A stretch of DNA of 64,000 nucleotides from Herminiimonas sp. KBW02 (GCF_003852535.1 NZ_QAJP01000001.1:32602-96601); one strand, 5' to 3'; shown: positions 29,063 to 38,857, counted from the first letter of the stretch. The notes: generated by a model from the sequence alone, not told the origin. Numbers and translations are program-made.

Positions 29063-29550
29063 TGCTTGCCTCTTAAAGTACTTCGCGAAATGCCTGAAAG
29101 TGTGGTGTTTTGTTGATTTCGGGAATTATAGGTGTATCAGAAAAGCCGGATGGTGATGAAACGTTAACATTTGCAAATATTGCCGATATGGCCTGATTTT
29201 GCTTGGCGCAGGCCATGCTTCTTATGATAACGACGTATATGTAGATGCTGTCTTGTATATGCATACACATATATTTCCACATGGAAATACTTTGCTGTGG
29301 CTTTTCTGCAAAATACAATGATTTGTGCGCGCCTGAACAAGTTTGCCCGTCGTGAGCAGCCTAGTATTTGCTGATTCTATATCCATTCCGCAGCGCCGAA
29401 TTTATTCCGGGCAATGTCGCTTATGAATGTGCTCCTTGTGCATTCTTTGTCCCAGCCCGGTCTGATAGCGAGTGAGCTGTCGTAATATTGCATTGAATAG
29501 AATGAAGCGTGCCGCTGCAGGCATATGGATTTAGAAGATGTGGGTGAAGC
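29063..29550. other. 488-bp intergenic region between divergent FecR and AraC-amidase genes
   Basis: No convincing gene is present. The part around 29230-29330 is A/T rich and has a small dyad, ATTTCC-ACAT-GGAAAT, near 29272-29287. The promoters of both divergent genes should lie here but no clear boxes were found. Confidence 0.4.
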
Positions 29551-32034
29551 ATGGCTGATAACTTGAATCGTTTTTCGACTGACGCCTTCCCTGGCGAGTT
29601 ACGTGCTGCAGCATGGCTGCAGACCCTGGGTCGAATTGGCGTGGCATGCGATTTCCCCGCAACAGAGCGCGCACCTCTGCACGGTTGTGCGTCTGTCAGC
29701 GTTTCTTCCCGCTCGTCTGTTTTTGCCAAATTGCATGGTTCACCGCAGATACTGCATTCGTCGCAGGATGCAGTGGGCAAGCGCAATGACGTGGTCCTGA
29801 TCCTGGCACTGCTGGAAGGTCACGGCCAGGTCAGCGTCGGACCGGAGTCCGCACGCCTGCTTGCCGGAGATATCTTTTTGCTAAATCCACAGCAAGACTG
29901 GCGACTCGATTTGCAGACGGCATTCACGGCGATTATGGTCGAGCTGAAGGAGGCCGGATTTCTGGCTCGTCTGATGCGCACCGGCTCCAGTGATCTGAAT
30001 AAAGTCGTCACGAATTTTGGCGCTGGCGGTATCAGCGCCGACTTCCTGTATTCGATAGGTGAACACTTCGACGGCTTAAGCCCGGAAGATCTGGGACAGA
30101 TGGAGGCCAGTCTGACCAGCTTGCTGATTGCAGGTATGGCGCGGCATGGTGATGCCGAGGAGTCGGGCGATAGCGATGCCGAGCATTCCACCTCGGTCCA
30201 GCTCGGACATCTGCGCCGGGTTTGTCGCAGCATAGAAAACCGGCTGACCGATCCTGATGTCTCGATAGGCGAAATCGCCCGCATAGAAAATTTATCCGCA
30301 CGCTATATACAAAAGCTGTTTGCTGGTGGAGACACCACATTTGGCGAATACGTAAAGAAGCGCAGACTGGATCGTTGTCGTAATGATCTGGCCAATAGTG
30401 CGCTCAAGCATTTGACCATTTGCGAACTGTGCTTCCGTTGGGGCTTTAACGATGCGGCTAACTTCAGCCGGGCGTTCAACCTAGAGTTCGGCATCAGTCC
30501 CAAAGCGTATCGTGCTACTGCCGGTAAACAAATTGCCTTGCATTTGCAAAGGGGGCGCCCTGCCAGCAATGCGGCAGTGACTTCAGAAAAGAGACGCAAC
30601 AGCCGCAAAGTGCACGGCGCCGCAAGTGTCGTGCACATCGTCGCTGAAAAGGATGGCTTGCGTGATCAATTCGCCAGTATCCTGAGCGAAATCGCCGATT
30701 ACGATGTGGCGCTCCTGCCCGTTGCTGAGCACGGAAATTTGCCTGCAAACGATGAGCACTCATCGCTCAACTCCGTTCAGAGCAAGCATCACTACATCCC
30801 GGTGTCGGACAAGACTGTGCACTGGGGCTATTTCAGCCAAACGATCAAGCCGGTGGTCACTGTGCATTCTGGCGATTGCGTCACGATAGAAACGCTGACC
30901 CAACATGCGTACGATGATTACGAGCGCATGATTAAAGGCGATCCTGGCGCAGAGAGCGTGTTCCATTGGGATGCCAAGGGAAAATCGGTGGATCGCCGCG
31001 GTTCCGGTCCGATAGACGGCTCCATTTATGGGCGCGGTGCCGGTGAGGGCTTTGGTGTGCATATCTGTACCGGTCCTGTTTATGTGCAGGATGCAGAACC
31101 GGGCGATGTGCTGGAAATACGCATACTCGATATACAAACCAGGCCTGCGGCCGCCGAAGAGTACATAGGTAAATCATTCGGCAGTAATGCTGCGTCATGG
31201 TGGGGCTTCCATTATCATGACTTGCTGACCGAGCCCAAGCCGCGTGAAGTTGTGACCATTTACGAGATTGAACATCCGACGCATGAGCATTGCTGCGCCA
31301 AGGCGGTCTACAACTTCCGCTGGACACCGCAGACCGATCCATTCGGCGTGCGGCATGACACCATAGATTATCCGGGTATTCCGGTTAATCACAGCAGCAT
31401 CGTTAAGAACTATGGCGTATTGAAGAATGCGCGTATTCCGATTCGTCCTCACTTCGGCGTCATGGCAGTCGCACCGTTGCTGGATGATGAAGTGGATTCG
31501 GTGCCGCCGGGTTCTTTTGGCGGCAACCTCGATAACTGGCGCGCTGCCAAGGGCGCGACTTTGTTTCTGCCGGTTGCCGTGCCGGGCGCCTTATTCTCTG
31601 TCGGCGATCCGCATGCGTCGCAGGGTGATTCCGAACTATGCGGGACAGCGATTGAATGCTCGCTGACTGGTGAATTCCAGCTGGTTCTGCATAAGAAAAA
31701 AGATATAGCGGGGACCTTTCTTGATGAGCTGGATCATCCTTTCCTCGAAAGTGAGACTGAATGGGTAATCCAGGGCTTGAGTTATGCCAACCATCTGGTC
31801 GAACTCGGAGCCAATGCACAAGCCGATATCTACAAAAAAGCATCGCTCGACATGGCGATGCGCGATGCTTTCCGCAAGACCCGGCGTTACCTGATGACGG
31901 CACATGGATTAAACGAAGATGAAGCGATTTCGCTGATATCGGTAGCGGTCGATTTCGGTATTACCCAGGTCGTCAATGGTAACTGGGGCGTGCACGCCAT
32001 TATCAAAAAATGCATCTTCGACCACCCTGAGTAG
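29551..32034 (+). CDS. Fusion of an AraC-family transcription regulator with an acetamidase/formamidase
   Basis: One uninterrupted frame of 827 residues joins two proteins normally made separately. Residues about 20-190 resemble the AraC_binding_2 cupin domain (FeaR-like). Residues about 215-318 form the AraC double helix-turn-helix, with ARYIQKLF and RWGFNDAANFSRAFNLEFGIS. After a variable linker of about 80 residues, 410-827 form a full-length FmdA amidase: TVHSGDCVTIET, GPVYVQDAEPGDVLEI, RPHFGVMAVAP, PPGSFGGNLDNW and the C-terminal NGNWGVHAIIKK. The amidase part hydrolyses short aliphatic amides to ammonia in its family. The fused protein could sense an amide and regulate DNA, or deliver enzyme and regulator in fixed ratio; which is unknown. 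Both halves look intact. Confidence 0.85.
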   Translation: MADNLNRFSTDAFPGELRAAAWLQTLGRIGVACDFPATERAPLHGCASVSVSSRSSVFAKLHGSPQILHSSQDAVGKRNDVVLILALLEGHGQVSVGPESARLLAGDIFLLNPQQDWRLDLQTAFTAIMVELKEAGFLARLMRTGSSDLNKVVTNFGAGGISADFLYSIGEHFDGLSPEDLGQMEASLTSLLIAGMARHGDAEESGDSDAEHSTSVQLGHLRRVCRSIENRLTDPDVSIGEIARIENLSARYIQKLFAGGDTTFGEYVKKRRLDRCRNDLANSALKHLTICELCFRWGFNDAANFSRAFNLEFGISPKAYRATAGKQIALHLQRGRPASNAAVTSEKRRNSRKVHGAASVVHIVAEKDGLRDQFASILSEIADYDVALLPVAEHGNLPANDEHSSLNSVQSKHHYIPVSDKTVHWGYFSQTIKPVVTVHSGDCVTIETLTQHAYDDYERMIKGDPGAESVFHWDAKGKSVDRRGSGPIDGSIYGRGAGEGFGVHICTGPVYVQDAEPGDVLEIRILDIQTRPAAAEEYIGKSFGSNAASWWGFHYHDLLTEPKPREVVTIYEIEHPTHEHCCAKAVYNFRWTPQTDPFGVRHDTIDYPGIPVNHSSIVKNYGVLKNARIPIRPHFGVMAVAPLLDDEVDSVPPGSFGGNLDNWRAAKGATLFLPVAVPGALFSVGDPHASQGDSELCGTAIECSLTGEFQLVLHKKKDIAGTFLDELDHPFLESETEWVIQGLSYANHLVELGANAQADIYKKASLDMAMRDAFRKTRRYLMTAHGLNEDEAISLISVAVDFGITQVVNGNWGVHAIIKKCIFDHPE

Positions 32035-32036
32035 AC

Positions 32037-32080
32037 GACCCCGGAACATACAATCGCATGCTGATTGACCGGGGCCTTTT
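32037..32080 (+). terminator. Possible terminator after the fusion gene
   Basis: CCCCGG (32039-32044) pairs with CCGGGG (32069-32074), and CC plus four T residues follow. The loop of 24 nt is long, so its efficiency is uncertain. Confidence 0.45.
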
Positions 32081-32089
32081 CAGCGCGTG

Positions 32090-32463
32090 CTGGGCAAGAC
32101 GAGCAAGCCGGAAAACACAGCGCTGGTAATGCCCGAATAATCGCAGTCGGAAACCCGCGAGCAACAGGCGCGGTACGTTTTCAGTTATCCCGACTATCTG
32201 TATGAGTTCGGGGGCGAATACACAAACCGACATTTGCAGAAAATTATCGCCAGACCTGGCGCTGTGCGCTGTGTGATGTTTTTCACAAGATGCGGCGCTT
32301 CCTGATGCATCCCCGACATTTGAATGAAGAGCAAGCTATCTCATCGAGATTGGCGGTGGTCGATTTCGGCTATGCCCAGGTCGTCGATGGCCATTTCTGT
32401 TTGCATGAGCAGATCAATAAAAGCTTCGAAGCGAAGGGTAGTAAGGATCAGTGTCGCCGATAA
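32090..32463 (+). pseudogene. Decayed 3' fragment of a second acetamidase/formamidase gene
   Basis: Translation of this stretch gives pieces that line up with the C-terminus of the intact amidase just upstream. YVFSYPDYLYEFG matches the region of SYANHLVELG. After a frame change, FHKMRRFLMHPRHLNEEQA and VVDFGYAQVVDG match RKTRRYLMTAHGLNEDEA and AVDFGITQVVNG. A stop codon at 32138-32140 interrupts the first part, and the two parts are in different frames. Only about the last 120 codons remain. It is either a broken tandem duplication of the neighbour or the relic of a stand-alone amidase. Confidence 0.75.
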
Positions 32464-32762
32464 CAAAGATACATTGCCTGCTTACTATCGGCGGCAAAGC
32501 GCAGATAAAAATGACGTTTTTAATCTCAAAAAAACGTACAAAAATTCCAAATATTCAGTCGCTTTTCACGATTTAACCAAAAGTCATAGATCCTTTGAAA
32601 TATCTTTGTGACGTGCACGTTTTTACCTAAAGATTCATCTTGGAATGACGTAATCAAGAATAAGCTGGAAGGGGGATTTTTCCCGTTTCAGCTCTCGTTA
32701 TTTTTAAGTTACAAAGTTTTGTCCAAAGCGCAAAAAACCATCCCTCTTATAACAGGCCATCC
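32464..32762. other. A/T-rich intergenic region upstream of cheW
   Basis: About 300 bp with no gene. It is markedly A/T rich compared with the flanks. The cheW promoter should lie here; no sigma-28 type site was found. Confidence 0.4.
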
Positions 32763-33239
32763 ATGCAAAACAAGCAACAATCTCTCGGCGGAACCGAGGT
32801 ATTGGCGTTTACTTTAGGTAACGAAGAATACGGCATCGATATTCTGAAAGTTCAGGAAATTCGTGGTTACGACGCCGTTACGAAAATCGCTAATGCTCCC
32901 GAGTTCATCAAAGGAGTTATCAATCTGCGCGGCATCATCGTACCGATTGTGGATATGCGCATCATGTTCAAACTCGGAGCGCCTACTTATGATCAGTTCA
33001 CTGTAGTCATTATTTTAAATATTGGTAATCGTGTAGTCGGAATTGTGGTCGACAGCGTTTCAGACGTCATCACACTCAATAGCGAGCAAATCAAACCGGC
33101 CCCGGAAATGGGAACCTCCATGAATGCAGACTTTTTAATCGGGCTGGGGACGATCGAAGAGCGCATGCTGATCTTGCTGGATATAGACAAGTTGATGTCT
33201 TCATCCGAAATGGGACTGATAGAAAAATTAGCGGCCTGA
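32763..33239 (+). CDS. cheW: Chemotaxis coupling protein
   Basis: CheW links methyl-accepting receptors to the CheA kinase. The 158-residue protein is a single CheW domain: [20 protein letters not shown] near the N-terminus, [14 protein letters not shown] in the middle and [14 protein letters not shown] after it, ending with [18 protein letters not shown]. Two chemoreceptor genes follow, the first after 42 bp, probably in the same transcript. No cheA, cheY or cheR gene lies in the window, so the kinase must be encoded elsewhere. Confidence 0.95.
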   Translation: MQNKQQSLGGTEVLAFTLGNEEYGIDILKVQEIRGYDAVTKIANAPEFIKGVINLRGIIVPIVDMRIMFKLGAPTYDQFTVVIILNIGNRVVGIVVDSVSDVITLNSEQIKPAPEMGTSMNADFLIGLGTIEERMLILLDIDKLMSSSEMGLIEKLAA

Positions 33240-33281
33240 TAAATAGAGCCGTTTTCACAATAATGGTCTGAGAGGGAAAAA

Positions 33282-34985
33282 ATGTTTAATAACTTATCAA
33301 TCAAGATGCGCCTGATAGGCACGATGGCTTTCATGGGCATCATGCTGATCGTCGGTGGTGCGATGGGCGTGTTTGGCCTGCAAAGCACGAATGACTCGCT
33401 GAAAAATGTATACGGCAACCAGCTGGCATCGTCCCAGGCAATTGGCACTGCGATGACGCGCATGTTCCAGTCGCGTTCGAATATTGACCGTGTCCTGATT
33501 AAGCCGCATGCGTCGAATGCCGCGGATTTGCTGGCCCGCTCGGTGACTTTGCGTGCGCAGTCTGATGAAGCATGGAAGCTTTATACCGAATTGCCTGCAG
33601 ACGCTGAAGAAAAAAAATTGGCCGAAGATGTCCAGGCCAAGCGCGAAGCTTATGTACGCGATGGCGCAGTCCCTATGGTTGCTGCCATACAGGGGGGGCG
33701 CTTCGAAGAAGCAGAGCGCCTGATGTTTGAAAAGGCCACCCCGCTGTTTATTGAATTGAATAACAGCGCGGAGAAGCTCTCTGATTTTCAAATGAAAATT
33801 GCCGTCGGTAGTTATGAGGCTAGTCAGTCCATGTACGGCATGTTCCGTATTGCTGCGATCGGAGGTGTGTTGTTTGGCCTGATCGTCGTTGCGATTGCTG
33901 CTTTCTTCCTGATCCGCGCCATCATGCAGCCGCTGACTGAAATGCTGGGTCATTTCAGTGCGATTTCTTCCGGTGATCTGACCAGCCGTATCGAGGTCAA
34001 ATCGCGTAATGAAATGGGCGTCTTGATGAGTGGCCTGGAGGTCATGCAAAAAAGCCTGATAGAAACGGTCTTTAATGTACGCCAGGGTAGTACCGCAATC
34101 GGTGTCGCCACACAGCAAATTGCTGCCGGTAACCTGGACTTGTCCAGCCGCACCGAAGAACAGGCCAGCTCGCTGGAAGAAACTGCATCGTCGATGGAAG
34201 AATTGACCTCTACCGTTAAACAGAATGCCGATAATGCGCGTCAGGCAAATCAGCTGGCAGCTTCGGCTTCTACCGTGGCAGAAAAAGGTGGCGTTGTGGT
34301 ATCGCAAGTAGTCGATACGATGGAAGACATTAATGCATCGGCGAAGAAAATCGTGGACATCATCGGCGTCATCGATGGCATCGCTTTCCAGACCAACATC
34401 CTGGCCTTGAATGCGGCTGTAGAAGCGGCGCGTGCCGGTGAACAGGGTCGTGGCTTTGCCGTGGTCGCAAGTGAAGTACGTAACCTGGCACAACGTTCCG
34501 CTGCAGCTGCCAAGGAAATCAAAACATTGATCGGCGATTCGGTCGACAAGGTAGAAATCGGTAGCAAGCTGGTAGCCGAGGCTGGTGTGACGATGAAGGA
34601 AGTTGTACAGGGCGTACAGCAAGTCACCGACATCATGTCCGAGATCACTGCAGCCAGCCAGGAGCAAAGCGCGGGTATCGAGCAAGTCAATCAGGCGATC
34701 AGCCAGATGGATCAGGTTACGCAACAAAATGCCGCGTTGGTTGAAGAAGCTGCAGCTGCCGCCGAATCGCTGAATGAACAAGCCGGTAAATTGGCGGAAG
34801 CGGTCAGCGTCTTCAAACTGGATGGTGTCGCTGCAGCAGCACCGATCAAAAAAGTCACAACTAAAATCGCTGCCGTTCCAGGCAGTCCGGCGCCTGTCAA
34901 GCGGGCAATATCAGCGCCAGCACCAGTACGTCAGAAAGTAGCGAATGGTGCGCCAACTGGCGGTGATGACTGGGAAGAGTTTTAA
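33282..34985 (+). CDS. Methyl-accepting chemotaxis protein (4HB type), receptor 1
   Basis: The receptor has 567 residues. Membrane helix 1 is at about 10-30, a four-helix-bundle periplasmic domain spans about 31-188, helix 2 lies at about 190-212, then HAMP (to about 265) and a long signalling coiled coil. The hairpin tip [31 protein letters not shown] is intact. The C-terminal DDWEEF fits the xWxxF pentapeptide that tethers CheR/CheB. The cytoplasmic half is nearly identical to that of receptor 2, so the two probably report different ligands to the same signalling array. Confidence 0.95.
   Translation: MFNNLSIKMRLIGTMAFMGIMLIVGGAMGVFGLQSTNDSLKNVYGNQLASSQAIGTAMTRMFQSRSNIDRVLIKPHASNAADLLARSVTLRAQSDEAWKLYTELPADAEEKKLAEDVQAKREAYVRDGAVPMVAAIQGGRFEEAERLMFEKATPLFIELNNSAEKLSDFQMKIAVGSYEASQSMYGMFRIAAIGGVLFGLIVVAIAAFFLIRAIMQPLTEMLGHFSAISSGDLTSRIEVKSRNEMGVLMSGLEVMQKSLIETVFNVRQGSTAIGVATQQIAAGNLDLSSRTEEQASSLEETASSMEELTSTVKQNADNARQANQLAASASTVAEKGGVVVSQVVDTMEDINASAKKIVDIIGVIDGIAFQTNILALNAAVEAARAGEQGRGFAVVASEVRNLAQRSAAAAKEIKTLIGDSVDKVEIGSKLVAEAGVTMKEVVQGVQQVTDIMSEITAASQEQSAGIEQVNQAISQMDQVTQQNAALVEEAAAAAESLNEQAGKLAEAVSVFKLDGVAAAAPIKKVTTKIAAVPGSPAPVKRAISAPAPVRQKVANGAPTGGDDWEEF
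34119..34829 (+). repeat. 711-bp direct repeat within receptor 1 (copy A)
   Basis: This stretch encodes the signalling half of receptor 1 and matches 35989-36699 at a constant offset of 1870 bp without indels at the points checked. Differences are mostly at third codon positions. Confidence 0.85.
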
Positions 34986-35057
34986 GCCTGAACTACCCCA
35001 AAGTTGATGGGTCGAGTAGGGACGTATCCGTTTCTGCCTGATTCGGTCAATACGATG

Positions 35058-35098
35058 ACATCAAGTTTGTCAGCTGGTCTGGCAACTTGATGTTTTTT
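35058..35098 (+). terminator. Rho-independent terminator after receptor 1
   Basis: A 10-bp perfect stem, ACATCAAGTT (35058-35067) with AACTTGATGT (35084-35093), is followed by a T run. It separates the two receptor genes, so receptor 2 likely has its own promoter. Confidence 0.85.
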
Positions 35099-35145
35099 CG
35101 TGCACTTTTGTTTGCAAATATCCTTTCTTCACTTTGAACATAAAA

Positions 35146-36849
35146 ATGAAAATATCTAATCTGAAAATTGGCGTACGACTGGGACTGGCGTTCGCTGTGA
35201 TATTGGTACTGATGGCATCCATGATCGTGATCGGCGTCTGGCGCTTGCAGGAAGTCGCACAGGCTACTGTGCATATGGAAGAAGCCGCTACCAAGGAACG
35301 GCTGACGCATCAATGGTATTTGGGAAATATTGCGAATGCGGTACGTACGGCGGCGCGTGTACGCAGCAATGATGCAGAAGTGCAGAAGTTGTTCCAGACT
35401 GAAATGGAGGCTCAGAGTCAGGAGATCACCAAACTGCAAAATCAAATTATTGAATTGATTACCAGTGCAGAAGGTAAGCAGCTGATGGCGGTGGTTGGCG
35501 AGCGTCGCACTGCCTATATGGATATTCGTAAAGATGTTTTCAAACTTAAGGCCGAAGGTAATGCTGCCGCCGAAATAGCAGCAACAAAGCTGAGAGAGAC
35601 CAAAATGGAACCGGCGCTACTCGCTTACAATCAGTCTGTGCAGGCCGTGGTGGAATTCCAGCAAGTCATATTTCAACGAGCCAAGGCAGAAGTGGATGCG
35701 CTGTATGTGTCCGGTCGCACAGTCCTGATTGCTTTGGGCACCATGGCATTAATACTGAGCGCAGTACTGGCGTGGCTGCTGTCGCGCAGCATCACGCGTC
35801 CGCTTGATTATGCAGTATCGGTTGCTCGTACCGTTGCATCCGGTGACTTGCGCAATCGGATTCAATCGAGTTCGAATGATGAGACTGGCCAATTGTTGCA
35901 TGCCTTGCGTGACATGAACGACGGCCTGGTAAAAAGCGTGAGCCAGGTGCGTACAGGCATTGATACCATCGCTACTGCATCCAGCCAGATTGCTGCCGGT
36001 AATCTGGATCTGTCGAGCCGCACCGAAGAACAAGCCAGTTCACTGGAAGAAACCGCTTCCTCGATGGAAGAGCTGACTTCCACCGTAAAACAGAATGCAG
36101 ATAATGCACGTCAGGCAAATCAACTTGCCGTATCTGCATCCGGGGTCGCTGAAAAAGGTGGTGCCGTCGTATCGCGCGTCGTTGACACCATGGAAGACAT
36201 CAATGCATCGGCGAAGAAAATTGTAGACATCATCGGTGTGATCGATGGCATTGCCTTCCAGACGAATATCCTCGCCCTGAACGCCGCAGTCGAAGCGGCG
36301 CGTGCCGGTGAACAAGGTCGTGGCTTTGCGGTGGTTGCCAGCGAGGTACGCAACCTGGCACAACGCTCTGCTGCCGCCGCCAAGGAAATCAAAACCCTCA
36401 TCGGTGATTCGGTTGATAAGGTTGAACTTGGTAGCAAGCTGGTTGAAGAGGCGGGTGTGACCATGGATGAAGTCGTGCAAAGCGTGCGACACGTCACTGA
36501 CATCATGTCCGAGATCATGGCCGCGAGCCAGGAACAAAGTGCGGGGATAGAACAGGTTAATCAGGCTATCGGCCAGATGGATCAGGTCACCCAACAAAAT
36601 GCCGCATTGGTGGAAGAGGCTGCAGCCGCAGCTGAATCGCTCAACGAACAAGCCGCTAAACTGGCCGAGGCTGTTAGTGTCTTTAAACTGGATGGCGCTA
36701 CGGTAGCGCTTGCACCATCGAGGAAAACCGCCAAAGTACAGGTCGTGCCATCGCATGGTGAAGCCGCGAATCGTACCATCGCGCCATCCACACCCAAGAA
36801 AATTTCCAACGGTGCGGCCGTAGGTAACGACGATTGGGAAGAGTTCTGA
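35146..36849 (+). CDS. Methyl-accepting chemotaxis protein, receptor 2
   Basis: The ATG at 35146 (567 residues) is preferred to the upstream TTG at 35134. The layout matches receptor 1: helix 1 at about 10-32, a helical periplasmic domain to about 185, helix 2 near 190-212, HAMP and the signalling coil with the invariant tip. The periplasmic domain is unrelated in detail to receptor 1, so the ligand should differ. The C-terminus again ends in DDWEEF, a CheR/CheB docking pentapeptide. A strong terminator follows. Confidence 0.95.
   Translation: MKISNLKIGVRLGLAFAVILVLMASMIVIGVWRLQEVAQATVHMEEAATKERLTHQWYLGNIANAVRTAARVRSNDAEVQKLFQTEMEAQSQEITKLQNQIIELITSAEGKQLMAVVGERRTAYMDIRKDVFKLKAEGNAAAEIAATKLRETKMEPALLAYNQSVQAVVEFQQVIFQRAKAEVDALYVSGRTVLIALGTMALILSAVLAWLLSRSITRPLDYAVSVARTVASGDLRNRIQSSSNDETGQLLHALRDMNDGLVKSVSQVRTGIDTIATASSQIAAGNLDLSSRTEEQASSLEETASSMEELTSTVKQNADNARQANQLAVSASGVAEKGGAVVSRVVDTMEDINASAKKIVDIIGVIDGIAFQTNILALNAAVEAARAGEQGRGFAVVASEVRNLAQRSAAAAKEIKTLIGDSVDKVELGSKLVEEAGVTMDEVVQSVRHVTDIMSEIMAASQEQSAGIEQVNQAIGQMDQVTQQNAALVEEAAAAAESLNEQAAKLAEAVSVFKLDGATVALAPSRKTAKVQVVPSHGEAANRTIAPSTPKKISNGAAVGNDDWEEF
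35989..36699 (+). repeat. 711-bp direct repeat within receptor 2 (copy B)
   Basis: Second copy of the repeat that starts at 34119. The arrangement suggests duplication of a receptor gene, or gene conversion keeping the signalling halves alike. Confidence 0.85.
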
Positions 36850-36871
36850 TTTTTGCTGTTGTAAAAAAACG

Positions 36872-36897
36872 AAGCCGGGTTCTTACCCGGCTTTTTT
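36872..36897 (+). terminator. Rho-independent terminator after receptor 2
   Basis: Stem AGCCGGGT/ACCCGGCT with a 4-nt loop, followed by a run of T residues. Confidence 0.92.
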
Positions 36898-36984
36898 ATG
36901 TGTGATGTTTGCAAGTACAAATTTTGTAAACTGCGTGTCGGATATTTCAAACATTTTTCAGAAATGCGATGCCCGGATATCTGA

Positions 36985-37179
36985 TGGCGTGGTCGTCAGG
37001 GAACGCTGGTTTCCGGTGCCAGCACACGCGTATCAGATCCATGGGCGGGCGATCTTGAGCATCGCGCGCTGGGTGGTTCGGCAGGCTGCAAGAAGGATGA
37101 TCTGAAGTACGATGGTAGCCTGAAATGGCGTAATACCCTGGGTTATCAGGTTGATGCTGCATGGCGCATTCATCGATAG
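36985..37179 (+). pseudogene. Possible remnant of a coding sequence of unknown type
   Basis: A frame without a start codon is open from 36985 to a TAG at 37177. It reads like the tail of a real protein (TRVSDPWAGDLEHRALGG, GCKKDDLKYDGSLKW, TLGYQVDAAWRIHR) rather than random sequence. I cannot assign a family. The stretch from 36898 to 37350 otherwise holds no gene; a TATAAT box at 37262 may belong to the promoter of the next gene, although the TTGACG before it is only 10 bases away. Confidence 0.3.
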
Positions 37180-37350
37180 TAATTATCGTGAGTTCGTGCT
37201 GCCTTGATTGTCGGTCGGTGGTTAAATGTTGCCTTTTGGAATGTGTTGACGGTTGTTTCTGTATAATGCGCGGCCTATAAGGCCGGCATTGCAGTGCTTT
37301 GCCGTTTCCCGTTATCCAGGGTCACGCATTCCGTTTTCGTCAGAAGTGTA

Positions 37351-37926
37351 ATGTCTATTAAACCGCTCGTTTTTGCAGTGCTATCCGTCGTTTCCGCCGT
37401 TTCGTTTGCAGATGAAAATGCTGCCGGGACGTTCTATTTGGGCCTGGATGCCGGTAGCGGCAAGGTTAAGAAAAAAGACCCGCTAACCCCGAGTTATCGG
37501 GTTACTTCCGAAACGAACAGGGTGGATGGCGGCCGACTTTATATCGGTTACCAGATCACGCCAAAACTGAGCGTAGAGCTGGGTGCGGTACGTCCCAGCG
37601 ACTATAAGCAAAGCGCGACTAACGGCGTCATTTCCTACAATGCGCGGGTCGAGACCAAAAATCATGACCTGACTTTCTTCTATAAATTACCCGAAGTTCT
37701 GCCTGGCCTGTATGTGCTGGCCGGTGCGACGTATTCGACCATCAATACCACCGTTGAGGTTCCTGCCGCCCGCAGAATTACCTCGGTCCGGAAAACGGAT
37801 ACGGATTTTACCTGGGGTGCCGGTTATGAAGTCCGCTTGTTCGATAACGTGGATGGACGCATCATGTATGCGCGCTATGCAGGTGCAGACCTGGTTACGG
37901 TCGGCCTTAAATATCGTTTCCGCTAG
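37351..37926 (+). CDS. Outer-membrane beta-barrel protein (OmpA/OmpW-like, OMP_b-brl)
   Basis: The ATG at 37351 gives 191 residues with a clear signal peptide (MSIKPLVFAVLSVVSAVSFA). The mature part alternates hydrophobic and polar residues in about eight short strands: AGTFYLGLDAGSGKV, GRLYIGYQITPKLSVELGAV, KNHDLTFFYKLPEV, LYVLAGATYSTI, DFTWGAGYEVRLFDNVDGRIMYARY. It ends VGLKYRFR with aromatic residues near the end, as outer-membrane strands do. This suits a small eight-stranded barrel. The function is unknown. Confidence 0.8.
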   Translation: MSIKPLVFAVLSVVSAVSFADENAAGTFYLGLDAGSGKVKKKDPLTPSYRVTSETNRVDGGRLYIGYQITPKLSVELGAVRPSDYKQSATNGVISYNARVETKNHDLTFFYKLPEVLPGLYVLAGATYSTINTTVEVPAARRITSVRKTDTDFTWGAGYEVRLFDNVDGRIMYARYAGADLVTVGLKYRFR

Positions 37927-37962
37927 GATGGAATAAGACGCAGTATTTTGGTACTGGGGTGC

Positions 37963-38352
37963 TTACGAAGCAGGGCGGCTCACCATTTCGATGGTGGAAA
38001 TGACATCCCTGACCTTGAACGGCTTCAGCAGGATGCGGGAAACTTGCAATATTTTTAAGCGTTCAGCCAATTCCTCATCGCAGGTCGGGGTGATGATGAC
38101 GATGGGAATGTCCGGTGAAGCATTGAAGGATGCATTGCGCAGTTCGTACAGAAATTTGAGGTCAGCGGCTTCGTCATCGATGGTGGTAATCAAACCGGAG
38201 AAGGCTTCACTACCCAGGTAGTGCTGCGCATTGTTGATGCTGGCAGCCTTGCGCACGGTCGCCAGATTCAGTTGGCGTGCCGTCAGCGCGATGACGCTAC
38301 CCACCATATGGTTCTTCTCCACCAGCAAAATATTGGGAAGTTTAGCGTCCAT
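37963..38352 (-). CDS. Atypical single-domain receiver (pseudo-receiver)
   Basis: The 129 residues have the length and secondary-structure rhythm of a CheY-like receiver and keep Thr88 and the Lys110-Pro111 pair. However, the acidic pair after strand 1 reads EKN instead of DD, and the position of the phosphoacceptor Asp appears to be Ile58, with Asp59-Asp60 next to it. Normal phosphorylation is therefore doubtful. Its start overlaps the stop of the GAF gene by 11 bp, so the two are translated together and probably work together. Confidence 0.75.
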   Translation of the reverse strand: MDAKLPNILLVEKNHMVGSVIALTARQLNLATVRKAASINNAQHYLGSEAFSGLITTIDDEAADLKFLYELRNASFNASPDIPIVIITPTCDEELAERLKILQVSRILLKPFKVRDVISTIEMVSRPAS

Positions 38353-38857
38353 AGTGTTCGGCAGGTTCCCTGAACTGGTTCGTCAATTCCTCGACTGCCA
38401 GGTCGCGCAGCGCAGCAAGGATAGCCAATCCGACGGCATCCATGGTGCGCGGTGCATTATCGATCAGGCACAGGGTGCCGACATTCTGGCCTGAGGCTAG
38501 CGTCAGGGGGGCACCTGCGTAGAAACGTACCTGCGGATCTTCAAGTACAAAGGGGTTGTCGCTAAACCGGGCATCTTTAGTGGCATCGGCCACCACCATG
38601 GTGTCGTTCGACATGATGGCATGTCCACAAAATGATACATCCCGTGCGGTCTCGCATACATCGAGACCCACGCTGGCCTTGAACCATTGGCGTTCGGTGT
38701 CTAACAATGTAATCAGAACGATCGGTACATCGAATTCATGTGCGGCAAACGACACGATGCGATTAAAACGCTCCTCGGGTGGAGTATCGAGGATCAGCAA
38801 CTGGCGTAATGCATACAGTCGGTCATCCTCATCATCTGGAATCGGCGCTTTAATCAT
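38342..38857 (-). CDS. GAF-domain protein
   Basis: This 171-residue soluble protein is one GAF domain at about 20-160, with DTPPEERFNRIV, the SFCGHAI segment and FYAGAPLTLASGQNVGTLCLID. This subtype is widespread as a sensor module next to kinases or diguanylate cyclases. It may bind a small ligand or chromophore; Cys residues in DVCE and SFCGH are candidates only. It lies upstream of, and overlaps, the degenerate receiver gene, giving a two-gene operon without an obvious output domain. Confidence 0.85.
   Translation of the reverse strand: MIKAPIPDDEDDRLYALRQLLILDTPPEERFNRIVSFAAHEFDVPIVLITLLDTERQWFKASVGLDVCETARDVSFCGHAIMSNDTMVVADATKDARFSDNPFVLEDPQVRFYAGAPLTLASGQNVGTLCLIDNAPRTMDAVGLAILAALRDLAVEELTNQFREPAEHYGR

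Noticed and set aside
33297..34781. 494-codon open frame antisense to chemoreceptor 1
   Set aside because: A shadow of the coding strand; the same antisense frame appears over receptor 2, as expected from the shared coding repeat.
37246..37267. TTGACG and TATAAT close together upstream of the beta-barrel gene
   Set aside because: The boxes are only 10 bases apart, too close for a sigma-70 promoter; the TATAAT may still act with another upstream box.
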